Of a stretch of DNA of 44,221 bases, positions 33,824 to 43,007 are shown piece after piece (position 1 is the first letter of the stretch; each line of letters opens with the position of its first letter). Made by a program: the position numbers and the translations under genes. The notes under the pieces are model-generated. The model saw only the letters and a list, made by a program, of their open reading frames with translations, did no database searches and was not told the origin of the DNA. Source of the DNA: a virus; the IMG/VR virus record IMGVR_UViG_3300050011_000158, positions 1-44,221 of that record. One strand, written 5' to 3'.

Positions 33824-36625
33824 ATGGCTACCGTATCAGAGACAATTGTCGTAACCGTGTCGGGTGTAAACCCGCAAACGAAGAATTATTCCATCCTCGT
33901 GAATACCGCCAGCGGTGCCATGGTGAGTCCTCCGCTCGCCATTTCCTATACTGGCACGAACGCGGGTATTGACAATATCGTAGCGACCATGCCTTCACAC
34001 TCGCTCACGTCAAACACAGCAGAAATTGCATGGCAAGCAGTGAACGGCACTATTGCTATATCGCCCGTTACGGCTACCGTGTACGCGAACTCATCTCAAA
34101 CTCCGGGCTTCATCGGATTCGGCGGGGTAAATCAGGGCACCTTCACAACGAACTCGTTGGTCTTCAACGAAGTTGTGGCGGGTCAACCACTCAGTGGGTT
34201 CTGTGCGCGGAACAACGTCTCCTTGTGTGGCGGCGGATACAAAGCTATCCCAATGTTGGCATTGCAGCAAGCCAACACGGGCGAAATTTGGGCAAGCAAC
34301 ATTAACGTTCCGGGCTCGGGCAGTGGCTCAACTGGTAACCCGTTTATTATGGACCTTACGGGATACTTCATAGTTGAGGTTCCCGGCACCTACACCATCG
34401 TCATAACCTTTGCCAACAAAAGTACATCCGCCCTATGGATTGGCAGTGGGGCATCCCTCGGGACTACTGGAAATACTAACGGAGGTGCGAATCCGTTCCC
34501 AGCGTCAGGACCCAATACGGCTTTTTGGAATGCCCAAGCCGCTCTCGGACTCCCCACAGGCAGTCATCTTGCGTGCGCTAGCAACGTGTACCCCGGCATA
34601 CTCGGAGGCAGCGTCAGCGCGTATGTCACTTTTACAGTCGCAGGTAAGTATCCGTTTGAGGCTGTCTACAATCAGTACCAACCCATTCAGTTCAGCGGGG
34701 ATACCAACGGCTACTTCCAAGTCAACTTTGTGTCAGGGCAAAGCACCATTTATACCAACACCAATGGGAACGGACCGGGGTGGCCAACATTCCTGCCTGT
34801 GTCTATTCAAGCTACCCCAGCACAGGGCGCGGTGGGAGCACGACAACTACAGTTGTCGGTCCAGTCGGGTGTCGCTAATCCAAGTTCCCCCACAACTGAA
34901 TTAGAGACTCAAAGCACAACCCAAGCTTTATACTTGACGATCACAGGTGTGCCATACACCACCATTCCGTACATTCCCGTTTTAGAGGGCGTGACAGGCG
35001 GTGTTTTTCTTTACGACAGCGCATCACCTCGGTTTGATTTTGGCGGCGAGCTTTATCCACCAGTCGGCGGCGTGCCCGTTACCGCTGCGGCAGTAGTCGC
35101 GGTGAACGCCACAAGCTTGTCAGGCGACAATACGGCTTGGACTGGTTTGCTCAGTCTTCCGTATAGCGGTAATCCACCTTCTGGTTTTTACACGCTGACG
35201 TACAATGGTGGTTCGGTGGTATCGGGTGTTGATGTTACTAATCTGACGATCACAGCGGATGACATCGCGTGGTTTGACAGCGCAAACGGAAGCATCGACT
35301 TATTCACGGCGTCGAGCGGTGGGGATTTACAATACCCAATTCAGATAGCATACATGGTCATGCCTGACCGAACTGGGATTACAGTTACCCCTTCTACGCT
35401 GCTCGCCAATGGTACGGCTCAAACCATTACAGTCAACTTGCCAAAGCCGATGAGCCCCGAACAGCAAGGGCTATATGGCACGGGCAATACGGTTAATACC
35501 CCCACGGCATCGTGCTCGGGCGGTGTTACCGTCACTACTCCCCCCGCCGCGATCTTGAACGGTAGCGGATGGCTCACGGGTTGGACTATGAATGTCACCG
35601 TGCCCTCAAGTTCGTCCAGCGGTTCTTTCCAATTGACTTTCGGCGTTACAGGCACGCTCACGTATTTGAACGGCAATCAGTTTACGACTGGTACCGTCAC
35701 CTACATTTCGGGCGCATCACCACTCGCTACTATCGCCACGACTGGCAACTCCTACACCGTGCCTACTAACTACTCCTTTGTCGTCGGCGGCGGCAGATCG
35801 GGCACGGCACCGAACTACACGATCACAGGAACTATCACGCTGACAGCGGTCATATTCAGCACGGACAACGGCGCGTTCACAACGAATAGCTTCTTCCGTA
35901 TCCAAGGCGCAACAAAAACAACGATAAGTACGGGCATCGTGTCGGCTGGGCCTACCCCCGTCGCTGGTGGGTATCACACCACTATCACCCTCACGACCAC
36001 CAGTGCCTACATTTGGGGAACGCCCGTCAGCCTCGGATACACGGCAACGGATTCTTTGAGCGGTTATATTGTCAATTACACCGACTCAAACACGTACAAC
36101 AACGGCAATGCCGCACCGGGCGGTGGGGGTGGCGGTGGATGCCCTGCGGTCGAGATGTGGTTGAGCGATTCCATGCAGGTTAGCGACTGTTTGGTGGGCG
36201 CTCTCCTCAGCACGCTGCCTGACGAGACCCTTGAGTACGTGAACAGCTTGCCATCGGTTGCGGTCTCGGAAGCAGTTCAGTGGATGGACTACAGCACCGA
36301 AGTTTGCTACCACTTTGTTGCGGAGAACGGTGCTGAAGTCATCGTGTCGGCTAGTACGCCCGTGCCCTCACGTGAATCGCTTGAATCGCTCGCAGACGGT
36401 ATGGAACCGTGTGAGATTGCCGCCTACGCCGATGAGATTCGTACTGGGGCACACGTCATTACCGATGTCGGAAACGGTCCAGAGTGGTCTCAGCTTACCA
36501 CGGCGGAATGTGTGGGTATGCGGTCTGTCGCACGTTTGTATTGCGGCGGGCGTAACTTTGCAGCGGGTGTAGAACGCGGCAAGTATATCTACACTCACAA
36601 TATAATCCCGATTATCGTGAAATAA
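33824..36625 (+). CDS. PA14-like tail protein ending in a degenerate Hint (intein-type) domain
   Basis: The 933-residue protein is beta-rich at the N-terminus. Residues about 105-305 contain a PA14-like sugar-binding part (YFIVEVPGTYTIVITFANKS, then AYVTFTVAGKYPFEAVYN). A Gly-rich linker (about 766-772) leads to C773, the first residue of a Hint-like domain: CPAVEMWLSD, VSDCLVGALLS, a VIVSASTPVPSRE segment in the place of intein block B, and at the end KYIYTHN, with H925-N926 followed by seven residues. The Cys start and His-Asn end match Hint autoprocessing signatures; the TxxH motif is missing its His. It could be cleaved or be a leftover module. It is encoded nine bases after the adhesin gene. 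Confidence 0.65.
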   Translation: MATVSETIVVTVSGVNPQTKNYSILVNTASGAMVSPPLAISYTGTNAGIDNIVATMPSHSLTSNTAEIAWQAVNGTIAISPVTATVYANSSQTPGFIGFGGVNQGTFTTNSLVFNEVVAGQPLSGFCARNNVSLCGGGYKAIPMLALQQANTGEIWASNINVPGSGSGSTGNPFIMDLTGYFIVEVPGTYTIVITFANKSTSALWIGSGASLGTTGNTNGGANPFPASGPNTAFWNAQAALGLPTGSHLACASNVYPGILGGSVSAYVTFTVAGKYPFEAVYNQYQPIQFSGDTNGYFQVNFVSGQSTIYTNTNGNGPGWPTFLPVSIQATPAQGAVGARQLQLSVQSGVANPSSPTTELETQSTTQALYLTITGVPYTTIPYIPVLEGVTGGVFLYDSASPRFDFGGELYPPVGGVPVTAAAVVAVNATSLSGDNTAWTGLLSLPYSGNPPSGFYTLTYNGGSVVSGVDVTNLTITADDIAWFDSANGSIDLFTASSGGDLQYPIQIAYMVMPDRTGITVTPSTLLANGTAQTITVNLPKPMSPEQQGLYGTGNTVNTPTASCSGGVTVTTPPAAILNGSGWLTGWTMNVTVPSSSSSGSFQLTFGVTGTLTYLNGNQFTTGTVTYISGASPLATIATTGNSYTVPTNYSFVVGGGRSGTAPNYTITGTITLTAVIFSTDNGAFTTNSFFRIQGATKTTISTGIVSAGPTPVAGGYHTTITLTTTSAYIWGTPVSLGYTATDSLSGYIVNYTDSNTYNNGNAAPGGGGGGGCPAVEMWLSDSMQVSDCLVGALLSTLPDETLEYVNSLPSVAVSEAVQWMDYSTEVCYHFVAENGAEVIVSASTPVPSRESLESLADGMEPCEIAAYADEIRTGAHVITDVGNGPEWSQLTTAECVGMRSVARLYCGGRNFAAGVERGKYIYTHNIIPIIVK

Positions 36626-36633
36626 GAGGAGAC

Positions 36634-37941
36634 ATGGCGACCACAAATCCGTACACGTATGCCTACAAAGGGCCTCCGTTCAACTGGCTCGGGCACGTCT
36701 CCGAGACTCAGTGGAATGCCTTTCAAGCTTGGTATACAGCGTTGAAAATCAGTGCGCCTCCAACGCCTACACCAGCTTCGCCCGGAAGTACGAGCACAAA
36801 TCCCGCACCTTCACCCAGTGCGGGGACTACTACTCCCGTAACCCCTCAGTCGAATTCATCGACCATCGATGCTACGGCTCTAGCGGCGACCACAATTAAG
36901 GGTTTCGAGAAATTTAGCCCAACGGCATACCCCGACCCTGCGGGGCAGACAAAGACGTATTCTATCGGGTGGGGTCACCAGATTATTTCGGGTGACGGAC
37001 TTTCTACATCATCGGTAATTACGATGGATCAAGCGAACACCTTGCTGCTGTCTGACATGCAAACCGCGATCAACGCCGTCAGCAGTTCCGTAACCGACTA
37101 TTCATCCTTGGAGCCAACCCAGCAGGCGGCTTTGATTTCGCTGGCGTACAACATCGGTGGCACTGCCTTTAAGAATTCAACGTTGGTTTCCGACCTTAAC
37201 GGCGGCAACACAGCGGCGGCGGCGGCTCAGTTTAATAGCTTCGTGTACGTTGGCACGACTGTAAACGCCGGGCTGGTTTCGAGACGAACACAGGAGCAGG
37301 CTCTCTTCAGTACAGGCGTCGTCCTTAGCAATACGGGCACCTCGGCTGTCAACGCCTCCAACGCCTCCAACGCCTCCAACAGCGGCGGGGCGATGACCCC
37401 GCAGCTTCATTATCAGATTCGTGCCCAGCAAATGCGAAAAACCGCAGGTGCCTTGGAACAGTATTACCAGACGGTTAACGATGACCAACTTGCTCCATCA
37501 TTTGCAAAAGCCGCGTGGCAACCACCTACGACAGGGTATTTTCAGTACGCTCATCGCGATGACCACCTGCCAGCGGTTACGGTGGGGCAGATCAAGACCT
37601 ACTTGAAGGAGCGTCTCCAACGTCAGGATGAGGCGGTTTTTCACATGAACCACGCCCGCAATATCATTGAAAAGATTGAAGATAGAGCACAATACCAAGC
37701 GGACGCTAAGACGCAGGTACCGAAATTGATCTCTCAAATCAACGACTATTTTGCTCTTCCACGATACGCCCCTGTTCTAGTGAAGGATCAAACAGACGTG
37801 TACCCAGCGAATTCAACCACGCCTCGGTATCGGGTTCACGAACTGGACAATCCAACAACTTGGGAACTGGAGCAACACGGTCGTGCACTTCCGGGCGGTT
37901 CTGTGGACCTGAAAGAAACACCACAGCCCGCTACTGGTTAA
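36634..37941 (+). CDS. Tail-associated GH24 lysozyme with linker and C-terminal helical domain
   Basis: The 435-residue protein contains a phage-type GH24 lysozyme domain at about 83-232. E92 in KGFEKF is the likely general acid, D101 in AYPDPAG and T108 in KTYSIGWGH complete the triad, and LISLAYNIG and RRTQEQALF mark the C-terminal half. Before it is a Thr/Pro/Ser-rich linker (41-78), after it a nearly pure Ala-Ser-Asn tandem stretch from a 9-bp DNA repeat, then a helical domain (about 250-370) with an NDDQLAPSFAKAAW segment. It lies among baseplate genes, so it most likely acts during entry, making a hole in peptidoglycan, rather than in host lysis. AAGAGGAGA precedes the ATG. Confidence 0.85.
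   Translation: MATTNPYTYAYKGPPFNWLGHVSETQWNAFQAWYTALKISAPPTPTPASPGSTSTNPAPSPSAGTTTPVTPQSNSSTIDATALAATTIKGFEKFSPTAYPDPAGQTKTYSIGWGHQIISGDGLSTSSVITMDQANTLLLSDMQTAINAVSSSVTDYSSLEPTQQAALISLAYNIGGTAFKNSTLVSDLNGGNTAAAAAQFNSFVYVGTTVNAGLVSRRTQEQALFSTGVVLSNTGTSAVNASNASNASNSGGAMTPQLHYQIRAQQMRKTAGALEQYYQTVNDDQLAPSFAKAAWQPPTTGYFQYAHRDDHLPAVTVGQIKTYLKERLQRQDEAVFHMNHARNIIEKIEDRAQYQADAKTQVPKLISQINDYFALPRYAPVLVKDQTDVYPANSTTPRYRVHELDNPTTWELEQHGRALPGGSVDLKETPQPATG
37351..37380 (+). repeat. Three-copy 9-bp tandem repeat inside the lysozyme gene
   Basis: AACGCCTCC is repeated three times (37351-37377) followed by a partial AAC, encoding Asn-Ala-Ser units in the linker after the GH24 domain. Such short repeats vary in number by slippage and make flexible linkers. 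Confidence 0.75.
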
Positions 37942-37944
37942 ACT

Positions 37945-38736
37945 ATGTCATTTGATTACAACGTTTTGGTGATTGATCCGACGACGCAACAGCCTATCGG
38001 TGCTTGCGACCATCAGCAAAGCTTCGAACGGTATGTTGTGGATTTCAATGATTTTCGCACCTTGCACTATGCTGGAAACACCGCGTTGAACATGCGGGCT
38101 CCCATCAACGGTACGACTATGGTGCGTATGTGGATTTCGGGAGAAGAGGTCCAACAAGATGACCCCACGTATGGGTGGATAGTTGTGCGTGATCCAGACC
38201 GACTGGATGCTGTTGTCGCAACCGATCAATTTTACAAAATCCTGTTTGTTAAGCCAGTCCGTCTTGTGGTGTCGTTAATCGAGGTGTCGTATTTGAGCAC
38301 GCAGGGGTATTGCTTGAAGTGCAGCGCGATGGGCTCCTTGAATGATTTCAAGAACGCAGCTTCGGGGAGTTTTGTACATGTAACCCAGCAGACGAAATTG
38401 GCTCAAAAGGGGTTAAAGTGGATTCTGACCTCCCAATGCGCTTTTTATCCGACATTTGTTTGCCCCCTTAAGAGTTATGTGGGCAAGAAATTGGGTATTC
38501 AACTAACAGACACCGACATTCAGAATGCTGTGCAGATCGCTCTGAACACAATGCAGAACGTCCAGCAAGCACAGAATACGGCTCAGGTGCTTGACCCATT
38601 AGAAATGATTAAAGACATCCAGTACGTAACGGCACAGATCGCCCCTGACGATCCGACAACCATACAGGTTGGAGCCATGATTACGACCTTCAGCGGTACG
38701 TCAGTCCCACTGTCGTTTCAGATGGTGGTGAACTAA
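37945..38736 (+). CDS. Baseplate wedge protein, probably T4 gp25 / P2 gpW-like
   Basis: This 263-residue protein starts at ATG 37945 with a weak ribosome binding site, three bases after the lysozyme stop. The N-terminal part is beta-rich. Residues about 145-263 (AQKGLKWILTSQCAFYP, LKSYVGKKLGIQL, then LDPLEMIKDIQYVTAQ and SVPLSFQMVVN) recall the gp25/gpW wedge fold, where an ILxT..G....P.(Y/F)G..L segment is followed by a final two-strand end. Its stop overlaps the ATG of the gpJ-like gene, the same order as in P2 and many myoviruses. The N-terminal extension is not part of the usual family. The assignment is by pattern and position. Confidence 0.55.
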   Translation: MSFDYNVLVIDPTTQQPIGACDHQQSFERYVVDFNDFRTLHYAGNTALNMRAPINGTTMVRMWISGEEVQQDDPTYGWIVVRDPDRLDAVVATDQFYKILFVKPVRLVVSLIEVSYLSTQGYCLKCSAMGSLNDFKNAASGSFVHVTQQTKLAQKGLKWILTSQCAFYPTFVCPLKSYVGKKLGIQLTDTDIQNAVQIALNTMQNVQQAQNTAQVLDPLEMIKDIQYVTAQIAPDDPTTIQVGAMITTFSGTSVPLSFQMVVN

Positions 38737-41700
38737 TGCCTACGCCGATAACCAGTTTGTCCCCACTTCAGTTGGTGACGCCGTTACTGCCGAATAACGT
38801 CCAGACGATATCCGTGGATTCGTCAGTGCTTCCAGTTGTAGTTGTCGCTGACGCGAATACATCCCGCATCGAGGTGTCGATCTACAATACGACCTACGTA
38901 GCGGCAAAGTTCACCTCCGCAACAGTCAATGGGGTGACCAAGCACACGTTTTCTATTGGCGTTCCCTTGATTCCTGCGGTTCTGGAAACCACAGTCCAAA
39001 TTCTTGGGCGAAACTACAACCCTTTTGGGGTTTGGGCACCGCTCATCACATTCTCGACAGGCTACACTCTCGTCGATCCTAATGGGAACGTGCAAGTCGC
39101 TACTGTCGGCGGCGTTTCTGGCAACTATGGACTGACTGGCAGCCCGCCCACCATTCCCGTGCAACCTCCGTGGAGTGCACAGGCGGGTGGAATCACTTTC
39201 GACGGCAGTGGTAACACGGTAATTATGTGGACGAACCTTGGCGTTCTTGCCGTTTCTCCGACTATCAAATTCGCGCTGATTTTTTTTCAGAGTAATCTCG
39301 CAGTTCAGATCGGCCCGCCGTCAGGCATTCAGGCGTTTAAGGATCAGACGGATTGCACTCTTCAGTGGGTGACCCCCTCGTTTGCAAGTCCCAATATCTC
39401 CCTTGTCGGTGTGCGAGTCATGCTCTCAACCGATCCCGCTGGCATCAATCCGCCATACGTCCAATTCGGTGATTTGATTAACGGCATCACGAGTTCAGTC
39501 AACACTGTGATTGACTCGGAAACAACTAAATCCACGGTCGGCAATACAACCGTCAGTACCACCACTCAGACCACGATGCCGACGAACTACAGCACCTTGG
39601 ATGTACCATCATCGTTTTTCGGTGCCGCGACCGAATTCTTTGCGATGTTCTCCACTGTCATTCAGGAGACTAACCCCAACTCCACGGCTGTCTATGAGTC
39701 TCAGCAAAACGGCCCCCTGACTTGTGGGTTCGTGAATCTCAAAGTGGTCAGCCCAACGGACTTTCCAGTGCTTCAGCGTCAACAGGATATTGCTGGGCGT
39801 ATCATTGCTCAAATTTTACGGCAACAGCCTAACCTTGACCTGTCGCCGCGTTCAGAAATTCGCGACGTGCTCGTCGATCCTATTGCCGCAGAATTATCGA
39901 GCATGAGTGTTCGCGAGTGGTTCGCCCGCAACGCTACATCCATCTCGGCCATCAGTCAGATTGACAACGTGAGCGGTAGCGGGGTGTCCGACCCATTCAA
40001 TAGCAGCCCGTACAAGCAACAGATTGCCCGTGCCTATGGGCTTAATCCGACCAATACTCAAAACCTGATTGACACTCAGTTCAACATTCTCGGCGAGGGG
40101 GCGGGTTTGACCCGTGGCGGGGCAACTTCAGCTACCACAATTCTGACGTTCTTCACATACACGCAACCCACGCAGAGCATTACAATCCCCGAGAACGCGA
40201 CGGTTGCGACTATCGCCGACGCCAACACTCCCGCTCTGAACTTTATTACTCGTGGCTCAGCGGTGCTCGATGTTTCCAACCTGAACTCGTACTACAATGC
40301 GGTGCAGGGTTGGTGGGCAGTCACCGTACCTGCGGAATGCACCATTGCAGGCTCCGTGGGGAACGTTGGTGCGGGTACGATCCGTTCGGTTGTGAATGGT
40401 CTCCCTTCCGGCATCAACGTTACTAACCTTGTGGCGGCTCAATACGGTTCCGATCAGCAGTCAAACTTTCAGTTTGCGGCCCTGATTCAAGCACGTCTCG
40501 TTACGGGCGTGGATTCAGGTACGCGCCATGGCTATCTCGTAACTGCCTTGCAGACTCCGGGCATCATAGCGGCTGTGATCGTGGCGGCGGGTGACTTAGA
40601 TATGCTCCGTGACTGGGACCCGATCCGCCAGAAGCACGTTTTTGGCTGCGTGGATATCTACACTCGCGGCACGACGCTTACCCAGCAAAATGAGAGCGTC
40701 ACATTCACATACGGAACTGTGGGGATTTACGGCAATCTACCGACATACCTACCCCTCACCTTGTCCGACTCGCAGTTGATCCGCTTTAACATCCCGACAT
40801 TTAATACGTTGACCTCTCCGATCTATACGGCTGTGGAACTCGTCGTGACTCGTGGGTCAAGCAATTTCTATCTCGGCATTGAACGCGCCCAAATCGACAA
40901 TGTGGGTGGTAATATTTTCATTAACCCGTTCGACCCGTGTTACCAGTACGTAGGATCGGGAGCTACTACGGCTAAGATTCCGTTGCTTATCGGCGGTATC
41001 CCCGCAAATAACCGAACCGCCGTTGCCGCCCTCGCGAGTGCGGGAAGTTCTTATACCTTCGGACTATTCGCACGTCTACAAACTTCATTGCTCCACACCC
41101 CTACTCTTCAGCCCGTCATTGACGTAGCCTCAGTTACAGGTAAAACAGGCGAAACTGGGTCCGTAAGCACCCCCCTGATTGAACTCATTCACACTTCGGA
41201 TTTCCTGCTGTACGGCGGTTCCAACAAGGCGGGAGACGAGGTTAACGTATCGACAACGACGAGTGCCCCAGTCACTAAAACGATTACGGCGAGCATGGCG
41301 ACTCCAGCCATTATTGATATCGCGATGGACGTGCCTCTCAGTGCGACGGGTGCACCACAAAATATTCTGTCGGTGCTGAGCACAGACCTTTCGACTTCAT
41401 ACGTTTGGGGGGTCGATTACATCATCGTCGCCCTCGATACCTACCACACCTACGGATTGAACTTGCTGACTTCTACGGTGCCAATCACCAACATCGAAAT
41501 TGATTCGAATGGGAACCTGACGGTAACTACTCCCAACAATTTTGGCGTTGGGGCGAGTATAACCTTAAGCCAACTCGGAGTCGCCCAATTCCTAAGCGGG
41601 CAGACCGTCATTGTCGCCACGGCTTCCCCAACGCAGTTTACAGCGACTTATCCACATGCACCTTATGCATCGGCTACAGACTCGGTATTTGCTACTGGGT

Positions 41701-43007
41701 CTGCCATCCAGAATTTTGAGCAGGTGGTGGTCACGTATAACAAATTCGCGGTGTACGAGCGTCCGTCACTCATACAGGGTGAGCAGCAAATTCTCATAGG
41801 GGTGATTCCATCGCCGCTGAACAACGCCTTCAGTTTTGTGGACAATATCTGGTTGCCTGAGAGCTACGCACCGGGTGTACCTGTTTATCCACCAGACCAA
41901 TACCACACTCTCACGCTTGACGGCTGGGACGGTTTGTACAACACCACGGACGGTGGGTTGGATGTGACTGGTTCCACTGGCCTAGTGGGGGTTCAGGTTC
42001 CTTATCTCAATCGCTACATCAAGGTTGTATACAATGGCGCAGTTATGCGCGAAAACATCGACTTTACCCTCAATCAAAACTCAACCACGCAAGCGTGGCA
42101 ATTAACCCGCATCGGAACTGGCGGTATCCCAGACGGACAGACCGTCACGATTTCGTATTTCGCCACGGAGACATTCACGGTCAGCACCGAATATCCAGCT
42201 TTTGTGCAGGTCCTTGCAAATGAGATTGCAATCACCAAGTCTGCGGCTGCGGATGTACTCATCAAGGCAATGGTCGCAAGTCCAGTGGACATTACGATGA
42301 CCGTTACGCTTCAAGCAAATACGTCACCAGAAGTGGTCGATTCTCAAATTCGCACGGCGATCAGCATAGTGCTCGACAACGCACAGGGTACGCTTTACCA
42401 GTCGGAACTGGTCGGTCAAGTTCAGGCGATCACGGGTGTCACCAGCGTTAACTTGCCGTTGCTTCGTTGTGCAAAATCAGACGGTTCGTATGACATCGGA
42501 GTCGTAATTCCTACGAATACCGTATGGATTCCTTTAGCTCAGGACCCAGCGTTTACTAGCCTTGGAACGGTGGGTGTGCCAGCAAATAGCTTTATCACAG
42601 CAGCAAAGGTTCTGTCTGACAGCACTATCCCATCGGGCGGACAGTCTAACGCAGTCGTCGATCTGCTATACCAAGGACAGATATTCCGCCGAGCGTCGTC
42701 AGTTGCGGATTTCTTGGCTAATAGCCCAGCGGCAGCGCATCTCGCAAGTACCGCTGTACCGGGGTCGTTCTACATCTTCGGTGAAAACGATAATGTCAAC
42801 GGCACACCGACTTCAACTTACGACGGAAAGATCGCAATCGTGGTGCCGCAGGATGTCACTAACCCGGGCTTGTACAGCTACTTCGTAACCTATCAAGTTT
42901 ACGACGAAACGGGTGCAACCGACATCACCGTGTCGTCCACCGAATACCTGACAACTGGCAACATCGTCATTAACTACGTAACGCCTACATCTACGACGGG
43001 AGCATAA
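38736..43007 (+). CDS. Baseplate J-like wedge protein (P2 gpJ family), very long
   Basis: The 1423-residue protein contains a gpJ/Mu gp47 core: an N-terminal wedge helix region (about 355-430, with SVREWFARNATSISAIS), a barrel at about 440-690 (including GVDSGTRHGYLVTALQTPGI, where P2 gpJ has E..R......A. L.. ..V) and a C-terminal domain at about 1155-1260 (AAADVLIKAMVASPVDITM, then SELVGQVQAITGVTSVNLP). P2 gpJ has about 300 residues; here an N-terminal extension of about 350 and inserts of about 450 residues (about 690-1150) were added. One insert (916-989) repeats a beta module found in two other baseplate genes. It would bridge wedges and trigger contraction. Confidence 0.75.
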   Translation: MPTPITSLSPLQLVTPLLPNNVQTISVDSSVLPVVVVADANTSRIEVSIYNTTYVAAKFTSATVNGVTKHTFSIGVPLIPAVLETTVQILGRNYNPFGVWAPLITFSTGYTLVDPNGNVQVATVGGVSGNYGLTGSPPTIPVQPPWSAQAGGITFDGSGNTVIMWTNLGVLAVSPTIKFALIFFQSNLAVQIGPPSGIQAFKDQTDCTLQWVTPSFASPNISLVGVRVMLSTDPAGINPPYVQFGDLINGITSSVNTVIDSETTKSTVGNTTVSTTTQTTMPTNYSTLDVPSSFFGAATEFFAMFSTVIQETNPNSTAVYESQQNGPLTCGFVNLKVVSPTDFPVLQRQQDIAGRIIAQILRQQPNLDLSPRSEIRDVLVDPIAAELSSMSVREWFARNATSISAISQIDNVSGSGVSDPFNSSPYKQQIARAYGLNPTNTQNLIDTQFNILGEGAGLTRGGATSATTILTFFTYTQPTQSITIPENATVATIADANTPALNFITRGSAVLDVSNLNSYYNAVQGWWAVTVPAECTIAGSVGNVGAGTIRSVVNGLPSGINVTNLVAAQYGSDQQSNFQFAALIQARLVTGVDSGTRHGYLVTALQTPGIIAAVIVAAGDLDMLRDWDPIRQKHVFGCVDIYTRGTTLTQQNESVTFTYGTVGIYGNLPTYLPLTLSDSQLIRFNIPTFNTLTSPIYTAVELVVTRGSSNFYLGIERAQIDNVGGNIFINPFDPCYQYVGSGATTAKIPLLIGGIPANNRTAVAALASAGSSYTFGLFARLQTSLLHTPTLQPVIDVASVTGKTGETGSVSTPLIELIHTSDFLLYGGSNKAGDEVNVSTTTSAPVTKTITASMATPAIIDIAMDVPLSATGAPQNILSVLSTDLSTSYVWGVDYIIVALDTYHTYGLNLLTSTVPITNIEIDSNGNLTVTTPNNFGVGASITLSQLGVAQFLSGQTVIVATASPTQFTATYPHAPYASATDSVFATGSAIQNFEQVVVTYNKFAVYERPSLIQGEQQILIGVIPSPLNNAFSFVDNIWLPESYAPGVPVYPPDQYHTLTLDGWDGLYNTTDGGLDVTGSTGLVGVQVPYLNRYIKVVYNGAVMRENIDFTLNQNSTTQAWQLTRIGTGGIPDGQTVTISYFATETFTVSTEYPAFVQVLANEIAITKSAAADVLIKAMVASPVDITMTVTLQANTSPEVVDSQIRTAISIVLDNAQGTLYQSELVGQVQAITGVTSVNLPLLRCAKSDGSYDIGVVIPTNTVWIPLAQDPAFTSLGTVGVPANSFITAAKVLSDSTIPSGGQSNAVVDLLYQGQIFRRASSVADFLANSPAAAHLASTAVPGSFYIFGENDNVNGTPTSTYDGKIAIVVPQDVTNPGLYSYFVTYQVYDETGATDITVSSTEYLTTGNIVINYVTPTSTTGA

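Noticed and set aside
23885-36625. Diversity-generating retroelement variable region in the fibre or adhesin genes
   Set aside because: No reverse transcriptase and no template/variable repeat pair are visible in the window.
37351-37380. Short tandem repeats as a CRISPR-like array
   Set aside because: The units are 9 bp with no spacers and encode a linker in frame.
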